This document shows, piece after piece, positions 13,751 to 17,016 of a DNA stretch of 17,016 nucleotides. This DNA comes from Lentisphaeria bacterium (GTDB taxonomy: Bacteria; Verrucomicrobiota; Lentisphaeria; Oligosphaerales; JAFGRS01), in the NCBI GenBank assembly GCA_016935045.1, contig JAFGRS010000126.1, forward strand, positions 1-17,016, in the 5' to 3' direction. A model generated the notes under the pieces. That model was given only the letters and a program-made list of their open reading frames with translations, had not been told where the DNA came from and did not search any database. The stretch's first letter is position 1. Every line of letters begins with the position of its first letter. Both the position numbers and the translations under genes were made by a program.

Positions 13751-15068
13751 GCAGCCGTCCACCTGTCTTGCCCGCCTCCGCACCCGAAGGCAATACCTGC
13801 ACCGAGAGCCCGCGCGGGTTCGGCAGTGGACCCTCCGGATCGATGCCCAGCAGCTCGTAGATACTGCCAATCAGATCCACCGGGTAGACGGGACGCTCCG
13901 CCACCGTCTCCCCCTTCGCGTCGGAAGCCCCCACCACGCACCCCCCCCGGAAGCCGCCCCCGGCAACCACCGCGGAGAAACACTTCCCGTAGTGGGAACG
14001 GCCGCCATTCCAGGGCGGCTGCCAGTCCACCCTGGGCCCCCGCCCGAACTCGCCGCTCCACCAGAGGATGGTACTGCTCAGGAGCCCCCGGTCGGCAAGG
14101 TCCTCCAGCAGGGAGGCCATTCCCTGGTCCATCTCGGGGAGTTTCCGCCGCATGGTCTCGAAGTGCTGTTTGTGGGTGTCCCATCCCTTGTAGTTGATGG
14201 TGACGTAGGGGACGCCGTGTTCGACCAGGCGCCGAGCCACCAGGCAGGCCTGGCCAAAGGTGTTGCGGCCGTAGCGTTCCCTCAGCGCGTCGGGTTCCTC
14301 GGTCAGGTCGAAGAGCCTGCGCGCCTCCCCGAACATCATCCCGTAGGCGCTCTCCTCACACCGGTCCAGGTACCGGAAGGAGGGATGCGCCGGCAGCGCC
14401 CGGCCCAGAGAGTCCAGGCCATGCAGCAGCTCACGACGGGCACGCTGCCTCGCATCCGTGATCCCCTGCGCCACAATCCCTTCCACCGCAAAGGGCGTCT
14501 GGGCCGGATCGCCCCCCGTGGCAAAGGGCTTGTAGCGCTGCCCGAGAAACCCGGCCTCGGAAAAACGGCCCTGGGACTCGGTCAACACAATGTAGGGCGG
14601 GACCAGACCCTGGTAGCCGTGGTCGTAGCCCTTGAACAGGGAAACCACCGCGCCGACGCAGGGATACACGAGGCGTCCGGGCGTCCGACCGGTCTGCACC
14701 ATATAGGATGCGGTCTCGTGGCTGTTGTTGCCGTGGGTCATGGCGCGCAGGATGGCCATCTTGTCCGCCTGGCGGGCGAGGTGGGGCAACTGGTCACTGA
14801 TGCGGATGCCGTCGACGTTGGTGGCCATGTCCTTGTTGAGGGGGCCGCAGTAGTCGTACCCGGCCTCGGGCTTGGGGTCGAAGGTGTCGAGGTGCGACGG
14901 CCCTCCCCACATCCAGATCTGGATGACGGACTTGGCGCGTGCCCGCCTCTCGCCGGCCGCCCCCGATGCGGACCCGGCACCCAACAGGACCGTCCCCGCG
15001 GCCGCCAGGCTTCCCCGACAGAGGACGTCGCGTCGGGACAACCGCAGGCCGGACCCTTGTGTATGCAT
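13737..15068 (-). CDS. Tat-exported DUF1501 protein
   Basis: This 443-residue protein belongs to DUF1501, a family in the alkaline phosphatase/sulfatase fold superfamily that is abundant in PVC bacteria. The twin-arginine signal is plain: LSRRDVL (10-16) followed by a hydrophobic AAAGTVLLGAGSASG stretch. The family core starts at VIQIWMWGGPSHLDTFDPKP and includes TRGMTHGNNSHE-like sequence (seen as RAMTHGNNSHETASY), GWDTHKQHF, and WWSGEFGRGPRVDW. DUF1501 genes are usually paired with DUF1549/DUF1553 genes, as here, where the pair is separated by 54 nt. The biochemical reaction is not established for the family. An in-frame ATG at 15098 is an alternative start, adding ten residues; neither has a strong ribosome site, and 15068 gives the usual short lead before the twin arginines. 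Confidence 0.92.
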   Translation of the reverse strand: MHTQGSGLRLSRRDVLCRGSLAAAGTVLLGAGSASGAAGERRARAKSVIQIWMWGGPSHLDTFDPKPEAGYDYCGPLNKDMATNVDGIRISDQLPHLARQADKMAILRAMTHGNNSHETASYMVQTGRTPGRLVYPCVGAVVSLFKGYDHGYQGLVPPYIVLTESQGRFSEAGFLGQRYKPFATGGDPAQTPFAVEGIVAQGITDARQRARRELLHGLDSLGRALPAHPSFRYLDRCEESAYGMMFGEARRLFDLTEEPDALRERYGRNTFGQACLVARRLVEHGVPYVTINYKGWDTHKQHFETMRRKLPEMDQGMASLLEDLADRGLLSSTILWWSGEFGRGPRVDWQPPWNGGRSHYGKCFSAVVAGGGFRGGCVVGASDAKGETVAERPVYPVDLIGSIYELLGIDPEGPLPNPRGLSVQVLPSGAEAGKTGGRLHEIM

Positions 15069-15122
15069 GATCGTCGTTCCGTCCGTTGCCGGCGCCATGG
15101 TTTGCGGCGGCGCCCCGGGATC

Positions 15123-16886
15123 TCAGTGCCGGTAGAGGAATTCCTTGCTGTTGATCAGGGCCCAGGCAAGGTCCGCGGCCGCCTGTTGGGGTGTCATCCC
15201 GGCGGTCCGCATGTGGTCCAGGGCCAGGCGGGTTTCCTCGGGGGTGGGCTGCCGCGACAGGATGCCGAGATAGAGCCGGTCCACGGCCTGTTCCGGTTTG
15301 CCCTTGGCATCGCGGAGCAGCGCCGTGAGCCCCGGGCCGTTGAGGACGCGTCCCCGGATGTGACTGGAGTTCAGCAGGTGCAGCCGCTGCGCCTCGCTGG
15401 GCTGGTTGCTGCGTTCCGATTCCAGGCCGGTGTCCCGCGCGGGCCGACCGAACATCTCCAGGAAGGGGCTGCTGATGCTGCCATCGGCCAGGGCAATGGT
15501 CCGCTGCGTCTCGGGGATGAAGGTGAAGGGCTCCGGGATGAGACTCGAATAGCGCTCTGCGGTATGGCCCAGCCCGCACAGGGCATCGATGAGCACTTCC
15601 GCATCCAGGCGCCGGACCGGATAGACGGCGAAGGCTTCCTCAACCTCGGGGCACCACGCCTCCCGCGGGATGCAGGACTGCTGGTAGGTCTGCGAGGTGA
15701 GGATGAACCGGAAGAGGGCGCGCAGATCGTACCGGGCCTCGACGAAGGCCCCCTCGAGGCAGGCAAGCAGGGCCGGATTCACGGGAGGGTTGTCCGGCCG
15801 GATGTCGTCCGGTTCGTGAACAATGCCCCTGCCCAGGAACCAGGACCAGGCGCGGTTGACCAGAGCCCGGGAGAACCAGGAATTCCCGGGGGCAAGCAGC
15901 CAATCGGCGAACACCCGGCGGGGATCCGAGCCGACGGGAATGGTCACCTCGCGGCCGTCCGGGAACGCTGCCGCCAGAGGCGTGTCTGCCGTCGGGTCCG
16001 GATAGACGATCTCCTCCTTCCACTCGCCCGTCCCCTTGTAGGCAACCCGGGAGAAGAATGCCTCCAGGCCCCGGCGCTGCTCCGCGGGCCAGGTCTCGAT
16101 CCGACTGCCGAGAAAGCTCAGGGCCACGGCAGCGGCAATGCCGCCCGGCTCCCGACTCTGAACCGCCCGGTAGAAGTTCACCGGAGGCACCCGGAAGTTG
16201 CTGCCGCTCGAGGTCAACAGGGCATGGGCGAAACGGTCATAGGGGAGATTCTCCCGCACGGCTTGCCGCACCCACACGTGGTAGGCCTGCACCGCGTTGG
16301 GCCAGAGGTTGATGGGAAACTCGGCCTTGACCCGGAGCAGGTCACACCACTTGAGCGACCAGAGATCGGCAAACTCGTCCCGGACCAGCAGTTCGTCGAC
16401 GAGAATGGCCCGTTTGCCGGCCCGGGTGTCGTCCAGGAAACGACGCACATCCTGCGCGCCGGGCAGCGTGCCCGCGATGTCGATCCAGGCACGCCGCACG
16501 AAGACTTCGTCCGAACACAGAGGGGCCGGGCGCAGCCCGCGCCGCGTCAGGTCCGCAAGCACGCATGCGTCGATGGGATGCGCGGCCACGAAAGGTGCGC
16601 CGCACTCGAACGGTCGCACCGGCTCCCGCTCCGCCCCGGCCAGAGCCGTGGGACCCGGCAGCAGCGCCAAGAGGAGGCCGGCCGCAACGGCACGCACGAA
16701 GGTCTCGGCCATGCACCGCGGCCCCGACGAGACCGGACGCGCCGGCCGGAACGGACCGACGGTGTGGCGCCGTACCCGACCACTGCTTCCGCTCATGCCC
16801 GCCTCCGCGCCTCGGCACGCACCCGGACGGCGCGCCGCGGACGCCACCACTGCGGGGAAGCCACTCGGCATGTCCCCATGGGCCAT
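15123..16886 (-). CDS. DUF1549/DUF1553 protein, partner of DUF1501
   Basis: This 587-residue protein has DUF1549 (about 100-310; FVRRAWIDIAGTLPGAQDVRRFLDD and DLWSLKWCDLLRVKAE) followed by DUF1553 (about 340-587; ALVNRAWSWFLGRGIVHEPDD, LRALFRFILTSQTYQQS, LYLGILSRQPTPEE, LINSKEFLYRH). Many relatives carry an N-terminal cytochrome-type PSCyt1 domain; here no CxxCH heme motif is present and the protein is correspondingly short. A hydrophobic segment (about 64-83; FVRAVAAGLLLALLPGPTALAGA) should export it, but 58 residues precede it. The start at 16886 is backed by AAAGGAG 6 nt upstream, whereas the Met59 start (16712), which would give a normal signal peptide, has no ribosome site. It heads the minus-strand cluster. 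Its function with DUF1501 is unknown; exported polysaccharide handling is inferred from neighbours. Confidence 0.92.
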   Translation of the reverse strand: MAHGDMPSGFPAVVASAARRPGACRGAEAGMSGSSGRVRRHTVGPFRPARPVSSGPRCMAETFVRAVAAGLLLALLPGPTALAGAEREPVRPFECGAPFVAAHPIDACVLADLTRRGLRPAPLCSDEVFVRRAWIDIAGTLPGAQDVRRFLDDTRAGKRAILVDELLVRDEFADLWSLKWCDLLRVKAEFPINLWPNAVQAYHVWVRQAVRENLPYDRFAHALLTSSGSNFRVPPVNFYRAVQSREPGGIAAAVALSFLGSRIETWPAEQRRGLEAFFSRVAYKGTGEWKEEIVYPDPTADTPLAAAFPDGREVTIPVGSDPRRVFADWLLAPGNSWFSRALVNRAWSWFLGRGIVHEPDDIRPDNPPVNPALLACLEGAFVEARYDLRALFRFILTSQTYQQSCIPREAWCPEVEEAFAVYPVRRLDAEVLIDALCGLGHTAERYSSLIPEPFTFIPETQRTIALADGSISSPFLEMFGRPARDTGLESERSNQPSEAQRLHLLNSSHIRGRVLNGPGLTALLRDAKGKPEQAVDRLYLGILSRQPTPEETRLALDHMRTAGMTPQQAAADLAWALINSKEFLYRH

Positions 16887-16892
16887 AGGATA

Positions 16893-16899
16893 CTCCTTT
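16893..16899 (-). promoter_or_regulatory. Ribosome binding site that sets the DUF1549 start
   Basis: The minus strand reads AAAGGAG, 6 nt before the ATG at 16886. It is the best ribosome site in the cluster and decides for the long N-terminus over the Met at 16712. Confidence 0.75.
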
Positions 16900-16972
16900 C
16901 CCTTCTCCGCGGCAAGGCCCCGGCGCCCGGAGGGGCGCATGTCAGCTCCGTAGGTCCCTCTCCCCAGACCCG

Positions 16973-16999
16973 TACGAGGCGCAATGCGCTACCCTCGTA
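16973..16999. promoter_or_regulatory. Hairpin upstream of the five-gene cluster
   Basis: TACGAGG (16973-16979) pairs with CCTCGTA (16993-16999), and the 13-nt interior can form a small CGC-AAT-GCG hairpin. It lies about 90 nt upstream of the first gene of the minus-strand cluster. It might be an operator, a leader structure, or the end of a neighbouring transcript beyond the window. No clear promoter is visible between it and the gene. Confidence 0.3.
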
Positions 17000-17016
17000 G
17001 AAGGCTGTTCCAAGGG

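Noticed and set aside
15123..16886. Cytochrome c (PSCyt1-type) domain in the DUF1549/1553 protein
   Set aside because: No CxxCH heme-binding motif is present anywhere in the protein.
13653..17000. A very long open frame (over 1,100 codons) on the plus strand opposite the DUF1501 and DUF1549 genes
   Set aside because: It is antisense to two clear family members, has biased Arg/Gly/Pro-rich composition and resembles no protein family. GC-rich codon use suppresses stops on the opposite strand. The same applies to the plus-strand frames at 8830-11016 and 10970-13744.
1..17016. tRNA or rRNA genes
   Set aside because: No cloverleaf-like set of arms or conserved rRNA stretch was noticed on either strand; a dedicated search was not possible.

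Overview
The window is GC-rich bacterial chromosome with ten protein-coding genes. It most likely comes from the PVC superphylum (Verrucomicrobiota, Kiritimatiellota, Lentisphaerota or Planctomycetota). The case rests on a DUF1549/DUF1553 protein directly followed by a Tat-exported DUF1501 protein and a protein with pre-peptidase C-terminal (PPC) domains, a gene set typical of those phyla. Supporting signs are many sugar-directed enzymes and a short Cys4 zinc-ribbon protein of a kind I associate with the same groups. The genus cannot be read from the sequence.

Layout. Positions 1-806 hold no convincing gene but several repeats: two nested inverted repeats (104-167), a 69-bp hairpin-bearing tandem repeat (242-385), and an inverted pair of a 19-bp motif (466-605). 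Two plus-strand genes follow: an outer-membrane phospholipase A (807-2003) and a secreted SGNH/GDSL hydrolase (2070-3002). They converge across two hairpins on a minus-strand GH43 glycosidase (4767-3148), preceded by the zinc-ribbon gene (5325-5077). The zinc-ribbon gene is divergent from a plus-strand GH5-like glycosidase (5631-7031) that has an unusual N-terminal segment before its membrane helix.

Positions 7032-7652 are a repeat island between convergent genes. It holds a 282-bp element with terminal inverted repeats (7121-7402) and, almost touching it, a well-formed REPIN-like pair of REP hairpins (7411-7473). Each hairpin has a GTAG foot, both carry the same 7-nt loop read on opposite strands, and the stems differ but pair perfectly. 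No transposase gene is visible in the window.

The rest is a five-gene minus-strand cluster read from 16886 down to 7653: DUF1549/DUF1553 protein, DUF1501 protein, PPC-domain protein, a secreted multidomain glycosidase-like protein, and an Asp-box (BNR) propeller protein without a signal peptide. Close spacing, including a 14-nt overlap, suggests co-transcription at least for the first four. A reasonable inference is that the window serves envelope lipid turnover and glycan capture and breakdown: exported DUF1501, DUF1549 and PPC proteins and glycosidases work outside the cytoplasm, and the leaderless GH43 and Asp-box proteins act inside. The substrate cannot be told from the sequence. The two best candidates for something undescribed are the REPIN with its neighbouring inverted-repeat element and the five-gene cluster.
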